A DNA stretch of 64,000 nucleotides from Bacillus sp. Marseille-Q1617 (GCF_903645295.1 NZ_CAHJXM010000001.1:1799501-1863500), one strand, 5' to 3'; shown: positions 10,303 to 19,650, numbered from the stretch's first letter. Translations and numbers: made by a program. Notes: generated by a model not told the origin, from the sequence alone.

Positions 10303-10758
10303 ATGCATTTAAAAAGAGAAAGTAGTAACAAACGTACAGAGTTTATTCCACTTCTTCTGATAGGTGATGAGGCAGAAGAGATGGTCATGCACTATTTACA
10401 TGAAGGAGATATCTATACTATTTGGAAAGAAGAGCAAAGAATCGGCATCATTCATGTTCTTCACAGCTCCGGTAACTCTGCTGAAATAAAAAATATGGGC
10501 CTGTTGTGCACAGAGCAGGGTAAAGGTTTTGGTAAAGAAGCAATGAAACTTTTAGAAGAAAGCCTATCAAAAGATGGAATTGTTACCTTGAGCGTCGGCA
10601 CGGCAAATAGCAGTATTGAAAACCTCGCTTTTTATCAAAAATGCGGATATAGGATAAATGAGATCAAACATGACTTCTTCCTTCAATATCCCCGGCCGAT
10701 CGTAGAAAATGGTATAAGGGCACTTGATATGATTGTTTTGAAAAAACCAATTGGATAA
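10303..10758 (+). CDS. GNAT-family N-acetyltransferase
   Basis: About 151 residues with the acetyl-CoA binding motif CTEQGKGFGKEAMKLLEE (the Q/RxxGxG/A signature) and the C-terminal AFYQKCGYRINEIKHDFFLQYPRPIVENG, resembling the YvbK subgroup. Start is uncertain: ATG 10303 is used, though its ribosome site is weak, and an open frame extends upstream. It sits between tkt and sirA, where B. subtilis has no gene, so it is a lineage-specific insertion. Substrate unknown. Confidence 0.75.
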   Translation: MHLKRESSNKRTEFIPLLLIGDEAEEMVMHYLHEGDIYTIWKEEQRIGIIHVLHSSGNSAEIKNMGLLCTEQGKGFGKEAMKLLEESLSKDGIVTLSVGTANSSIENLAFYQKCGYRINEIKHDFFLQYPRPIVENGIRALDMIVLKKPIG

Positions 10759-10765
10759 AAGAAAC

Positions 10766-10772
10766 TTCGACA
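10766..10772 (-). promoter_or_regulatory. Spo0A box upstream of sirA
   Basis: TTCGACA is the exact reverse complement of the 0A box TGTCGAA, about 90 bp before the sirA start and upstream of a TATACT -10-like element (10826-10831). Spo0A~P control of sirA is known in B. subtilis. Confidence 0.6.
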
Positions 10773-10862
10773 AAACTAGTGCAATTTCTCTACAATTTCT
10801 GACATGGTCGTATTCTATCTTCCTTTATACTAGATAGAAGGAAATGTAGGGGGGAATATAAG

Positions 10863-11300
10863 GTGAGAAGTTATCAAATCTATTGGATTGAAGAACCATT
10901 TGCCAACCACTACTATGGACGTGAAAGAATGTTCTTTGGGCTTTTTTCAGAATGGGAAGCAAGCAAAGGAGAACTGAATCAAATCATCGCTAAACAAGTA
11001 GACTTCATCACTAAACCCATACCTTACCTTCCTACTCAAAGAATCCTGCAGCATGAACTGGTAAAGGTTGAAGGTTCAAAGTGGATAGACACAACTGCGC
11101 AGATTGAACGAAAAGATTCGGGAGCAACCCTTATTCTGAACGAAAAATGCATGACGATAGAATCATGGGGTCCCCATGACTGCGAGTATATATTTTTTGA
11201 AATCTTAAGAAGGAATATGGGGCAATTACTGGCTATTGATTTGAAAAACGAACGGTACGGCTGGTTGAAACCTATAAAACAAAGAAAATTTATATATTAA
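10863..11300 (+). CDS. sirA: Sporulation inhibitor of replication SirA (YneE)
   Basis: A 145-residue protein matching SirA by its start (YQIYWIEEPFANHYYGRERMFF), length, and C-terminal LLAIDLKNERYGWLKP. In B. subtilis SirA binds domain I of DnaA and blocks new rounds of replication when cells commit to sporulation. It starts at GTG 10863 with a purine-rich GTAGGGGGGA ribosome site. Position between tkt and yneF is conserved. A perfect 0A box upstream supports Spo0A activation. Confidence 0.88.
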   Translation: MRSYQIYWIEEPFANHYYGRERMFFGLFSEWEASKGELNQIIAKQVDFITKPIPYLPTQRILQHELVKVEGSKWIDTTAQIERKDSGATLILNEKCMTIESWGPHDCEYIFFEILRRNMGQLLAIDLKNERYGWLKPIKQRKFIY

Positions 11301-11384
11301 TAAGAAATTATGACAGAAATATTGTATAATGTTCCTTGGTTTAGTACACTTTTATAAGGACAACAAGAAGGAGGAAGTAAGAAC

Positions 11385-11606
11385 ATGTCAACGACTTGGC
11401 TACTTATTCTAGTTGGAGTTCTAGCATTACTTGCCGGAATTGCACTAGGATTTTTCATTGCTCGTAAATACATGATGAGCTACTTAAAGAAAAATCCACC
11501 TATTAACGAACAAATGCTTCGCATGATGATGATGCAGATGGGACAGAAACCGTCACAGAAGAAAATCAATCAAATGATGAATGCAATGAACAAAAATATG
11601 AAGTAA
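11385..11606 (+). CDS. yneF: UPF0154 membrane protein YneF
   Basis: A 73-residue protein with one N-terminal membrane helix ([21 protein letters not shown]) and a Met/Lys-rich tail with [28 protein letters not shown], the signature of UPF0154. AGGAGG lies 10 bases before the ATG. Conserved across Bacilli; role unknown. Confidence 0.93.
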   Translation: MSTTWLLILVGVLALLAGIALGFFIARKYMMSYLKKNPPINEQMLRMMMMQMGQKPSQKKINQMMNAMNKNMK

Positions 11607-11612
11607 TAGGGT

Positions 11613-11642
11613 TGAGCACTCACAATCGTTGAGTGCTTTTTC
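11613..11642 (+). terminator. yneF terminator
   Basis: Stem GAGCACTCA/TGAGTGCTTTTTC. Confidence 0.85.
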
Positions 11643-11780
11643 TATTTATGCGCCCCTCTCTAATAGCTTTGAAATGGATGAAGCTGATATGAAAATGTAA
11701 CAAACATGACGAAAAAACTTCGTCTTTATTGTTCAGTATAAAAAAGAATTTATGATAGAATAAGGTGCGGAGGGAGACAT

Positions 11781-12908
11781 ATGAAAAAATGGATGATGGC
11801 TTCACTTTCATTTTTGGTGTTATTGTCGGGTTGTAATAATAATAAGACTCAAGAAGTGATAGATGAAGAAACACTTGAAGTACAAGATAGCGCGGCGAGT
11901 GATACCCGTGAATATCTTACCTATAAAATCAATAGAGATAAGAAATCCATTAACAGGGGTTTAATCACTATGATGATAAACAACCGAAGTGACATGGATG
12001 AAATCGAGACGGGACTAATGTCTTTATCAACAGATCATTTTTCCCCGGAAGATTATGTTTATCAAGAGGGACAGTATTTGAATAATATCAATTCCTGGTT
12101 AGGCAGGGAATCGAAGGAAAATGAGGAAGGGCTCAATCCGTCCATTAAGATTACAGAAGGAATGGGCTGGGAAGAGAGGATTGAACGTGAAAAGAAAGAC
12201 CCTATGTATCTTGCCTATATTCACGAACAGAATTACGTTGACTCAAAAGGGAAAATACAAGGGATTTCATTAGGATTTGCGATGAATAAAATTGATTACA
12301 TACGTGTAAAAGATTCCAAGGGATTAATGCATTTTGATGAAAAGGTCATTGATGATAAGGTGTTGGAAGAATACGGCAAGGAAGCCGCCCAGAAAGTCGT
12401 CAGCAGAATTCGTTCCATGAAAGAATTAAAAAATGTACCGATTTTTGTTTCGATCTATAAATTACAGCCAATCAACAGTGTCGTCCCCGGTACTTATTTC
12501 ACGAGCAGTTTTGTCGACGATAATGACAAAACGATAAAAAAATGGGAAGACATCAAAGAGAAGTACTATTACTTTCCAAGTAAGGAAGGAGAAGAAAAAG
12601 ACCGTGATCTCCAGAACCGCATAAGGGATTTAGAAGATTACGTCTCTAAATATTTCTCTCACCAGGATATTGAATTTGTGGGAAAAGCACTGTACAAAAA
12701 AGATAATTTAAACCAACTGGTCATCGATGTCCATACGGGTATGGTCAAAGAAACCGAGCTTGTAGGATTCGCACAGGCAATTGGACCTGAAATTGTCGAC
12801 TATTTCCCTCATATGCCCGTATATCTCTATGTGAAGACTCCCAAAGGGCTTAAAGCAACAATTGTGAAAGAAGTCGATCAAGAACCATTTGTTGAAATTC
12901 ATGAATAA
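11781..12908 (+). CDS. CamS/YerH-family lipoprotein
   Basis: A 375-residue lipoprotein with lipobox LLSG-C at about residue 18 and a large extracytoplasmic domain of the CamS sex-pheromone family (ends TPKGLKATIVKEVDQEPFVEIHE). In staphylococci and enterococci the cleaved signal peptide of such proteins yields a pheromone-like peptide; whether that happens here is unknown. The ribosome site GGAGGGAG is strong. Not part of the B. subtilis yne block, where yneF is followed by the Spo0E-like gene. Confidence 0.85.
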   Translation: MKKWMMASLSFLVLLSGCNNNKTQEVIDEETLEVQDSAASDTREYLTYKINRDKKSINRGLITMMINNRSDMDEIETGLMSLSTDHFSPEDYVYQEGQYLNNINSWLGRESKENEEGLNPSIKITEGMGWEERIEREKKDPMYLAYIHEQNYVDSKGKIQGISLGFAMNKIDYIRVKDSKGLMHFDEKVIDDKVLEEYGKEAAQKVVSRIRSMKELKNVPIFVSIYKLQPINSVVPGTYFTSSFVDDNDKTIKKWEDIKEKYYYFPSKEGEEKDRDLQNRIRDLEDYVSKYFSHQDIEFVGKALYKKDNLNQLVIDVHTGMVKETELVGFAQAIGPEIVDYFPHMPVYLYVKTPKGLKATIVKEVDQEPFVEIHE

Positions 12909-12924
12909 CAGGAATACTACGAAA

Positions 12925-12956
12925 TGAGCAGCCTATGTCTAAAGGCTGCTTTTTTA
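12925..12956 (+). terminator. Terminator after CamS-like gene
   Basis: Stem AGCAGCC/GGCTGCT followed by a T run. Confidence 0.85.
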
Positions 12957-13057
12957 ATTGACAGTATTGATCGGATTCCGATAAAAATAAAGATTTCTCA
13001 AATTTAGAAAATTTGGTAAAATAAAGAGTCATTTATTATATCTGCGGAGGATTTATT

Positions 13058-14806
13058 ATGAAGGTCTTTTTAGATTTAAAGTGGTTCTTTATACAAGAGA
13101 AAAGATCGTATATAACGGGGACGGTCATACTCTTGTTCGTAGCATTACTACAGTTGATCCCACCTAAAATTGTCGGAATTGTGGTGGATAGTGTTAAAAA
13201 TAATAACCTTACTTCCGCTCAGCTGATGAAATGGGTGATCATTCTCGCTGTAACAGCCCTTTCTATGTATGGTCTTCGTTTCGTATGGCGTATCATGATA
13301 TTCGGATCAGCCACAAAGCTTTCCCGATTACTGAGAAATCGCCTGTATCACCATTTCACGAAGATGTCCCCATCTTTTTATCAAAAGAGAAGGGTCGGCG
13401 ATCTTATGGCTCATGCTACGAATGATTTACAGGCAATTCAGCAGACGGCCGGGTCCGGTGTCCTGACACTTGTCGATTCACTTGCCACGGGCGGGTTTGT
13501 CATCATTGCCATGGCATTCACAATCAGTTGGAAGCTGACCCTGATTGCACTCATCCCCATGCCGTTTATGGCGCTGTTGACCAATTACTACGGTACACTT
13601 CTGCATAAACGTTTTCATAAAGCGCAGGAAGCGTTTTCGGCTTTAAATGATAAGACCCAGGAAAGTGTCTCGGGAATAAAGGTGATCAAAACGTTTGGGC
13701 AGGAAAAAGAAGATATCGAGTCATTTAAAGAACAATCAAGAGATGTGGTAAAGAAAAATGTGGCGGTTGCAAAAGTTGACTCGTTATTCGATCCGACCAT
13801 ATCCATTATTGTAGGAATCTCATTTTTCCTATCCATTGTTTTTGGGTCCCGTATGGTCGTTGGTGGAGAGTTGACGATCGGTGAATTGATTTCTTTTACC
13901 ACCTATTTGGGATTATTGATATGGCCTATGCTTGCTTTCGGCTGGCTCTTTAATATCGTGGAAAGGGGGAGGGCTTCCTATGACCGGGTATCGGGTCTGT
14001 TAAGCGAAGAGATTGAAATTAAAGATAAAGAAAATGCACTGGAGCAATGTCCTTCAGGAGATATTGAGTATCAGGTGGATTCTTTTTCTTATCCCGATGA
14101 AGAAAAAATTGCATTAAAAAATATTCATTTCAAAGTCGAAAAGGGCAGCACGATCGGTATTGTCGGAAAAACGGGTGCCGGTAAAACCACTATTTTACGG
14201 ATGTTATTAAGGGAATTTGAAGGGTATCAAGGAGAAATACTTTTTGGTGACCTTTCAATAAAAGAGTATAAACTTTCAAAATTGAGGGAAGCGATTGGTT
14301 ACGTCCCGCAGGACCATTTCTTGTTTTCGTCAACCATTTTTGAAAACATAGCATTTACAAACCCGCTCATTGAGCGCCGTCATGTGGAAGAAGCTGCAAA
14401 GCTTGCACAAATTCACGAAGATATCATGGATTTCACTCACGGCTACGAAACCGTAGTAGGTGAAAGGGGTGTTTCATTATCAGGAGGACAGAAACAGCGT
14501 ATTTCAATCGCCAGGGCACTCCTTATGGACCCTGAAGTTTTGCTCCTTGATGATTCACTCTCAGCGGTGGATGCAAAAACTGAAGAAGCCATCTTGTCCT
14601 CTTTAAGGGAAAATAGAGCTGGTAAAACGACCATCATCACTGCTCATAGACTTAGCGCAATTCAGCATGCAGATCTCATTGTCGTATTCGATGGCGGAAG
14701 AATTGTTGAACGGGGGACTCATGAAGAGTTGATGGGTCATAAAGGTAAATACAGAGAAATGTATCTTAGACAGCAGTTAGAAGAACTGGTAGAGCATGGG
14801 GGGTAA
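13058..14806 (+). CDS. ABC exporter half-transporter, degenerate-site subunit
   Basis: A 582-residue type IV exporter half: six-helix ABC transmembrane domain (residues 1-310) then ATPase. The NBD has Walker A GKTGAGKTT, canonical signature LSGGQKQR, and Walker B LLLDDSLSAVD. Asp replaces the catalytic Glu, so one composite ATP site is expected to be weakly hydrolytic, as in BmrC/BmrD or LmrC/LmrD heterodimers. It is followed after 5 bp by its partner. Likely a multidrug or lipid exporter; substrate is not deducible. Confidence 0.9.
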   Translation: MKVFLDLKWFFIQEKRSYITGTVILLFVALLQLIPPKIVGIVVDSVKNNNLTSAQLMKWVIILAVTALSMYGLRFVWRIMIFGSATKLSRLLRNRLYHHFTKMSPSFYQKRRVGDLMAHATNDLQAIQQTAGSGVLTLVDSLATGGFVIIAMAFTISWKLTLIALIPMPFMALLTNYYGTLLHKRFHKAQEAFSALNDKTQESVSGIKVIKTFGQEKEDIESFKEQSRDVVKKNVAVAKVDSLFDPTISIIVGISFFLSIVFGSRMVVGGELTIGELISFTTYLGLLIWPMLAFGWLFNIVERGRASYDRVSGLLSEEIEIKDKENALEQCPSGDIEYQVDSFSYPDEEKIALKNIHFKVEKGSTIGIVGKTGAGKTTILRMLLREFEGYQGEILFGDLSIKEYKLSKLREAIGYVPQDHFLFSSTIFENIAFTNPLIERRHVEEAAKLAQIHEDIMDFTHGYETVVGERGVSLSGGQKQRISIARALLMDPEVLLLDDSLSAVDAKTEEAILSSLRENRAGKTTIITAHRLSAIQHADLIVVFDGGRIVERGTHEELMGHKGKYREMYLRQQLEELVEHGG

Positions 14807-14811
14807 GGCGA

Positions 14812-16623
14812 ATGGAAAAGGGTCCAGCAATTACAACAGCCAGACAGCGTGAAATTTTCTTTCGTCTGATGAGATATACAAAGCCTCATAAAAAGAAAAT
14901 CTTTACGGCTTTTTTACTATTATTATTTACGACCATCGGGGATGTGCTCGGTCCGATCATCATTAAAGTCTTCATCGATGATTACTTGACACCGAGAGAA
15001 TTTCCTTATGGACCGCTTATCGCTCTCGGATCGGCATATGTAGTGATTCAAATAGGAAATGTTCTCATTTCTTACTTCCAACTATTAAAGTTCCAGGAAA
15101 TTGCATTAAACATCATTCAGCAGCTTCGGGTAGATGTCTTTACAAAGGTTCAAAGTCTTGGTATGAAATATTTTGATAAAACTCCTGCGGGCAGTATCGT
15201 ATCACGCGTGACAAATGATACTGAAGCGATCAAAGATATGTTCGTAAGTGTAATGGTCTCTTTCATTCAAGGAGCATTTTTACTCACGGGAATCTTTATC
15301 GCAATGTTCGCTCTTAATGCGAAGCTCGCACTATTTTGTTTATTCATACTACCCCTCATTCTCTATATCATGGTTCTTTACCGAAAATACAGCTCTATAT
15401 TCTATCAAGATATGAGAGAAAGATTGAGCCAACTAAACGCAAAATTAAGTGAGTCTTTACAGGGGATGTCAATCATACAAGTCTTCAGGCAGGAACAGAG
15501 GATGCGTGAAGAGTTTGGTGATATCAATGAGAAGCACTACTTGGCGGGCATGAAAAATATTAAAGTGGATGGACTCCTTTTAAGACCCGCAATAGATCTT
15601 GTGTATGTCGCAGCATTGATTGTAGTGCTTAGTTTTTTTGGTATTACCTCATTTAATCAGCCAATTGAAATAGGCGTACTGTATGCATTTGTCAACTATC
15701 TTGACCGTTTTTTTGAACCAGTCAATCAAATTATGATGCGGTTATCCTTGTTTCAGCAGGCAATCGTTGCCTCTTCGAGGGTTTTTACATTATTGGATGA
15801 GGAAGAAGTATCCCCTTCTCAATCATCAGAGAATGGCGTTTCCCATGAAATTGAAGAGGGGCAAATAGCATTTAAAGATGTTACTTTCTCATATGATGGA
15901 CAAAAAGAGGTGCTCAAAAATATCACCTTTACTGCCAATCCCGGTGAGACCGTGGCACTCGTTGGTCATACAGGGAGCGGGAAGAGTTCAATTATTAATC
16001 TCCTGATGAGATTTTACGACTACTCTTCCGGGGATATATTAATAGATGGAAGATCCATTAAATCCTATCCAATGAATGAACTGAGGGAAAAGATGGGACT
16101 TGTGCTTCAAGATCCTTTTCTCTTCTATGGCACAATCAGGGATAATATAAAACTTCATAATGAAGCCATGACCGATGAAGAAATTTTAGAAGCAGCCAGG
16201 TTTGTGCAGGCAAACGTATTTATTGAGAAGCTCGAAAATGGTTATTCCAGCAAAGTAGTAGAGAGAGGTGCCACGTTATCTAGCGGACAGAGGCAGCTGA
16301 TTGCTTTTGCCAGAACGATTGCAGCACAACCAAAGATATTGATCCTCGATGAAGCGACGGCCAATATCGATACGGAGACAGAGGAAGCGATCCAGACCGC
16401 GCTATCTAAGATGAGGAAGGGCAGAACTACCATCGCCATCGCCCACCGCTTGTCAACGATACAGGATGCAGATCTCATCCTGGTACTGCACCAAGGTGAG
16501 GTAGCGGAAAGAGGAACACATCAGGAACTTCTTATGAAGAAAGGGATCTATCACAAGATGTTTTTATTACAAAATGGACTTGTAGAAGGAATGGAAGATG
16601 TGGTTTCAAAAGGGATTTCATGA
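14812..16623 (+). CDS. ABC exporter half-transporter, catalytic-site subunit
   Basis: A 603-residue partner with an N-terminal transmembrane domain and NBD. It carries Walker A GHTGSGKSS, a non-canonical signature LSSGQRQL, and Walker B LILDEATANID with the catalytic Glu. The pattern is complementary to the upstream subunit: that one supplies a normal signature and lacks Glu, this one has Glu and an altered signature. That is the hallmark of a heterodimeric exporter. Genes are separated by 5 bp and share a terminator. Confidence 0.92.
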   Translation: MEKGPAITTARQREIFFRLMRYTKPHKKKIFTAFLLLLFTTIGDVLGPIIIKVFIDDYLTPREFPYGPLIALGSAYVVIQIGNVLISYFQLLKFQEIALNIIQQLRVDVFTKVQSLGMKYFDKTPAGSIVSRVTNDTEAIKDMFVSVMVSFIQGAFLLTGIFIAMFALNAKLALFCLFILPLILYIMVLYRKYSSIFYQDMRERLSQLNAKLSESLQGMSIIQVFRQEQRMREEFGDINEKHYLAGMKNIKVDGLLLRPAIDLVYVAALIVVLSFFGITSFNQPIEIGVLYAFVNYLDRFFEPVNQIMMRLSLFQQAIVASSRVFTLLDEEEVSPSQSSENGVSHEIEEGQIAFKDVTFSYDGQKEVLKNITFTANPGETVALVGHTGSGKSSIINLLMRFYDYSSGDILIDGRSIKSYPMNELREKMGLVLQDPFLFYGTIRDNIKLHNEAMTDEEILEAARFVQANVFIEKLENGYSSKVVERGATLSSGQRQLIAFARTIAAQPKILILDEATANIDTETEEAIQTALSKMRKGRTTIAIAHRLSTIQDADLILVLHQGEVAERGTHQELLMKKGIYHKMFLLQNGLVEGMEDVVSKGIS

Positions 16624-16629
16624 AATTAA

Positions 16630-16657
16630 GAAGCAGACCTGCTGCAGGTCTGCTTTT
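16630..16657 (+). terminator. ABC operon terminator
   Basis: Stem AGCAGACCTGC/GCAGGTCTGCT with TTTT. Confidence 0.8.
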
Positions 16658-16691
16658 CATTATATGAATAGAAGTATGCTTTTCCGATTAT

Positions 16692-16868
16692 TCAGCTTAC
16701 TTGAGTCGAATATTTCTTTATGTAAGTTGTATTGTAACTGTTCAATAGTAAATCCAATTCTTGACTGTATTGAATGGCCTGAGGTGACGATAGTCCATTT
16801 TCGGCAACTATTTCAATTAATTGAGCACGCTTTTTCTCTATACGTTCCAGAAGCTCTTGTTTAGACAC
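16692..16868 (-). CDS. Spo0E-like aspartyl-phosphate phosphatase (YnzD-like)
   Basis: The reverse strand encodes 58 residues, MSKQELLERIEKKRAQLIEI, then VAENGLSSPQAIQYSQELDLLLNSY in two helices. The SQELD motif is the active-site signature of Spo0E-family phosphatases, which dephosphorylate Spo0A~P and so delay sporulation. It starts at GTG 16868 with AAAGGAAA upstream. B. subtilis has a Spo0E-like gene (ynzD) at the same place before ccdA, though here it is on the opposite strand to its neighbours. Confidence 0.85.
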   Translation of the reverse strand: MSKQELLERIEKKRAQLIEIVAENGLSSPQAIQYSQELDLLLNSYNTTYIKKYSTQVS

Positions 16869-17122
16869 GGCTGTTTCCTTTCTTTTGTATTTCCTTACAT
16901 TAGGAATACAAAACTAGTAATAACTGTAACTTTTTTATTAGTATAACGAAAAAGGGATAAATTTTCAAAGCTAAAATATATATTTAAAGACGCTGAAACA
17001 TGATTGGAAAGAGGTGAATCAATTTGTAATTAAATGGTCACAAATCGTTCACAGAATAGATTCTCATAGTATAAGCGATTATTTGATAGAATAGAGATAT
17101 ATTATCAAAAACAGGAGTTGTC

Positions 17123-17833
17123 ATGATGGCAGATATCAATTTATTTCTGGCTTTCGGTGCGGGGTTTTTAAGTTTTATTTCCCCATGCTGCCTGCCTTTG
17201 TATCCGGCCTTCCTGTCTTATATAACAGGGATGAGTGTCAGTGAACTAAAAACGGACAATGCCATGCTGCAAAGAAGAAGCCTTATACATACAATATTCT
17301 TTCTCTTGGGCTTTTCAGTCATTTTCATCGCGATCGGATTCGGTACATCATTCATTGGAGAATTCTTCCTGGACTATAAAGATTTGATCCGCCAGCTCGG
17401 CGCAATTTTCATTGTTGTGTTCGGATTGGTTGTCTTAGGTGTATTTACCCCGGAAATGCTGATGAAAGAACGTAAGATTGAGTTCAAGAACAGACCGTCG
17501 GGGTTTATTGGTTCCGTATTGATCGGGATGGCATTTGCAGCAGGGTGGACACCGTGTACCGGTCCTATTCTTGCCTCGGTCCTGGCACTCGCAGCAACAA
17601 ATCCGGGTTCGGGTGTATTATATATGACAGCTTATGTGCTTGGATTCGCCATTCCGTTTCTCATTCTTTCTTTCTTCATCGGCAGAATGCAGTGGATCAG
17701 AAAAAACAGTGCAAAAATCGTTAAAATCGGCGGTTATATTATGATTGCAGTCGGAATCATGCTTTTCTTTGATTGGATGACTGTCATTCTTTCATATTTC
17801 ACTTCCATATTCGGGGGCTTCACAGGATTCTAA
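17123..17833 (+). CDS. ccdA: Cytochrome c biogenesis protein CcdA
   Basis: A 236-residue membrane protein with six predicted helices. The two redox cysteines appear as [13 protein letters not shown] near residue 20 and [13 protein letters not shown] near residue 140. CcdA passes reducing equivalents from thioredoxin across the membrane for cytochrome c maturation and, in Bacillus, for spore synthesis. The ribosome site CAGGAG precedes the ATG. It is followed by yneI and yneJ as in B. subtilis. Confidence 0.95.
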   Translation: MMADINLFLAFGAGFLSFISPCCLPLYPAFLSYITGMSVSELKTDNAMLQRRSLIHTIFFLLGFSVIFIAIGFGTSFIGEFFLDYKDLIRQLGAIFIVVFGLVVLGVFTPEMLMKERKIEFKNRPSGFIGSVLIGMAFAAGWTPCTGPILASVLALAATNPGSGVLYMTAYVLGFAIPFLILSFFIGRMQWIRKNSAKIVKIGGYIMIAVGIMLFFDWMTVILSYFTSIFGGFTGF

Positions 17834-17953
17834 ACATCTCTTGAGAGTATTTACATTGGAACATTCTTCTGAATAATGATATAGTAAGGATATAACTAGG
17901 ACTATAGTATGACGAGATGGATGCAGCGAAGGCTTTTGCGAGGAGGAACACCT

Positions 17954-18316
17954 TTGGCAACTATACTGGTAGTGGATGATGCTAAGTTTATGAGAATGAC
18001 ACTTGGGAATATGCTGACATCCAGTGGACACACTGTAGTAGGGGAAGCGGAAAATGGAGTGGAAGCTGTACTGAAATATGATGAACTTCAGCCAGACCTG
18101 GTAACAATGGATATTACGATGCCAGAGATGGACGGGATAGAAGCAGTGAAGGAAATCCTGACAAAGTATCCGAAAGCGAAGATCATTATGTGCTCGGCCA
18201 TGGGGCAGCAAAGAATCGTAGTGGAAGCAATAGAAAGCGGCGCCAAGGACTTCATCGTAAAACCTTTTGATGAGGTAAGGGTCGTTGATGCAATAAAGAG
18301 GGTTTTAGGTTTATAA
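17954..18316 (+). CDS. yneI: CheY-like single-domain response regulator YneI
   Basis: A 120-residue receiver domain: acidic pair VVDDAKFMR, phospho-acceptor Asp in LVTMDITMPEMDG, Thr/Ser at IIMCSAMGQ, and Lys in FIVKPFDE. No output domain. TTG at 17954 is chosen because AGGAGG lies 7 bases upstream and the receiver fold starts at once. The cognate kinase is not known; position between ccdA and yneJ is conserved. Confidence 0.9.
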   Translation: MATILVVDDAKFMRMTLGNMLTSSGHTVVGEAENGVEAVLKYDELQPDLVTMDITMPEMDGIEAVKEILTKYPKAKIIMCSAMGQQRIVVEAIESGAKDFIVKPFDEVRVVDAIKRVLGL

Positions 18317-18422
18317 ATGTGGAGGGAGGTTATTTTAACCTCTCTTTTTGATGTTTTCGTTTTCAAGTGAAATAAGCTATAATATAAAAGTAAATAAGTA
18401 GAGAGTTAAAGGATGATTGTTT

Positions 18423-18902
18423 ATGATGATTGCTTCATCCATCGCAGCAATATGTATGGGATTTTTTGTTTTATTTATTCGAATGAAGGCACAGAAAAAG
18501 CCGGTAAGCGGTAAAAAAATTATTTTACCGCCGATATTTATGAGTACAGGCGCTTTAATGTTTGTTTTTCCTTTTTTTCGCGTGACGATGGCGGAACTTT
18601 TTGAAGCACTCGCTGTGGGAATGTTGTTTTCCATTCTCCTGATAAAAACGTCTAAATTTGAAAAACGGGATAATGATATCTATTTAAAAAGATCCAAAGC
18701 ATTTGCGTTTATATTGATTGGTCTTCTAATCATCCGGATAGTCGCCAAATCGATTCTCAGTACCACAATCGATTATGGGGCACTTAGCGGGATGTTCTGG
18801 ATTCTTGCATTTGGGATGATTGTTCCTTGGCGTATTGCCATGTATGTTCAATATCGAAAACTCTATCAGGAAAATAGCGACCTTACGACCAACTCCATTT
18901 GA
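18423..18902 (+). CDS. yneJ: CcdC/YneJ family membrane protein
   Basis: About 159 residues with four or five hydrophobic helices, beginning MMIASSIAAICMGFFVLFIRMKAQKKPVSGKKIILPPIFMS. The phrase KKIILPPIFMSTG is typical of CcdC (YneJ). In B. subtilis it follows ccdA-yneI, but its function in cytochrome c maturation is not needed there. ATG 18423 is preferred for spacing from AAAGGA. Confidence 0.88.
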   Translation: MMIASSIAAICMGFFVLFIRMKAQKKPVSGKKIILPPIFMSTGALMFVFPFFRVTMAELFEALAVGMLFSILLIKTSKFEKRDNDIYLKRSKAFAFILIGLLIIRIVAKSILSTTIDYGALSGMFWILAFGMIVPWRIAMYVQYRKLYQENSDLTTNSI

Positions 18903-18907
18903 ATGAT

Positions 18908-18949
18908 AAAAAAACGAGACAAAATGATTTCATTTTGTCCCGTTTTTTT
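18908..18949 (+). terminator. ccdA-yneIJ terminator
   Basis: A stem including GACAAAATGA/TCATTTTGTC with flanking ACG/CGT, bracketed by A and T runs; probably bidirectional. Confidence 0.9.
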
Positions 18950-19091
18950 ATTGTTCTAAATGATTTATGGTGTTACACCTTGAAATGGTAAATTCCGTGT
19001 TACGTTTTTCTTACAAAACACGAAATTGTGAGTAAGGTATTTACTTCAGGGGAAGAGGGAGAGAAACATACATACAAAAGGGGTTTTCACG

Positions 19092-19571
19092 TTGTTCACT
19101 TTACATGATATCTGGACGTTTTTCTTGGCATTTTTCTTAACATTGCCGCTTGTGACAATTGTACATGAAGCAGGTCATGTATTAGTGGCCAGAATATTTG
19201 GAGCAAAGATAAAATTTGCAATCGGTACCGGGAAAAAGTTATTTAATATAGGGCCCCTTGAAGTCAATAGGATGTATTTTATGGAAGGTTGGTGTCAATA
19301 CACTGAATTGAAATACAATAAAGTGTGGTCGCATGTGCTGATCTATTTATCCGGCAGCCTATTTAATCTTATAGTCATCTTAATGATTAATTTTCTCATC
19401 TATCAAGGTGTTTTTCCGGTTCATATCTTTTTCTATCAATTTGTTTATTTTTCTGTATATTTTATCTTTTTTTCACTATTCCCTTACCGGAACGGAGATG
19501 GAAAGCCAAGCGATGGACTGGCCATCTACGACGTAATCAAATACGGAAAAGCCGCAGACCCTATAGATTAA
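19092..19571 (+). CDS. M50-like site-2 protease family membrane protein
   Basis: A 159-residue protein with a membrane helix carrying the zinc motif HEAGH (residues ~26-30) and a late NGDGKPSDGLAIYDVI segment that takes the place of the NPxDG motif of S2P proteases. The change of NP to KPS, with DG kept, is noted. Three or four membrane helices. The start is TTG with AAAGGGG upstream. Possibly a small intramembrane metalloprotease; no partner substrate is nearby. It is inserted between yneJ and yneK relative to B. subtilis. Confidence 0.75.
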   Translation: MFTLHDIWTFFLAFFLTLPLVTIVHEAGHVLVARIFGAKIKFAIGTGKKLFNIGPLEVNRMYFMEGWCQYTELKYNKVWSHVLIYLSGSLFNLIVILMINFLIYQGVFPVHIFFYQFVYFSVYFIFFSLFPYRNGDGKPSDGLAIYDVIKYGKAADPID

Positions 19572-19650
19572 AACTAAAGCGGAGGCGGCTTGCTCAGAGG
19601 CGCCTCGCACATCCACACAATAAAAAATTTGGCAGTACAAAAGTATACAA

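Noticed and set aside
16598-16864. 88-codon forward ORF after the ABC operon
   Set aside because: It is antisense to the Spo0E-like gene and starts inside the upstream gene.
19572-19620. GC-rich hairpin GAGGCG/CGCCTC after the M50-like gene
   Set aside because: No T run and no second copy; may be a degenerate repeat, but support is too thin to annotate.
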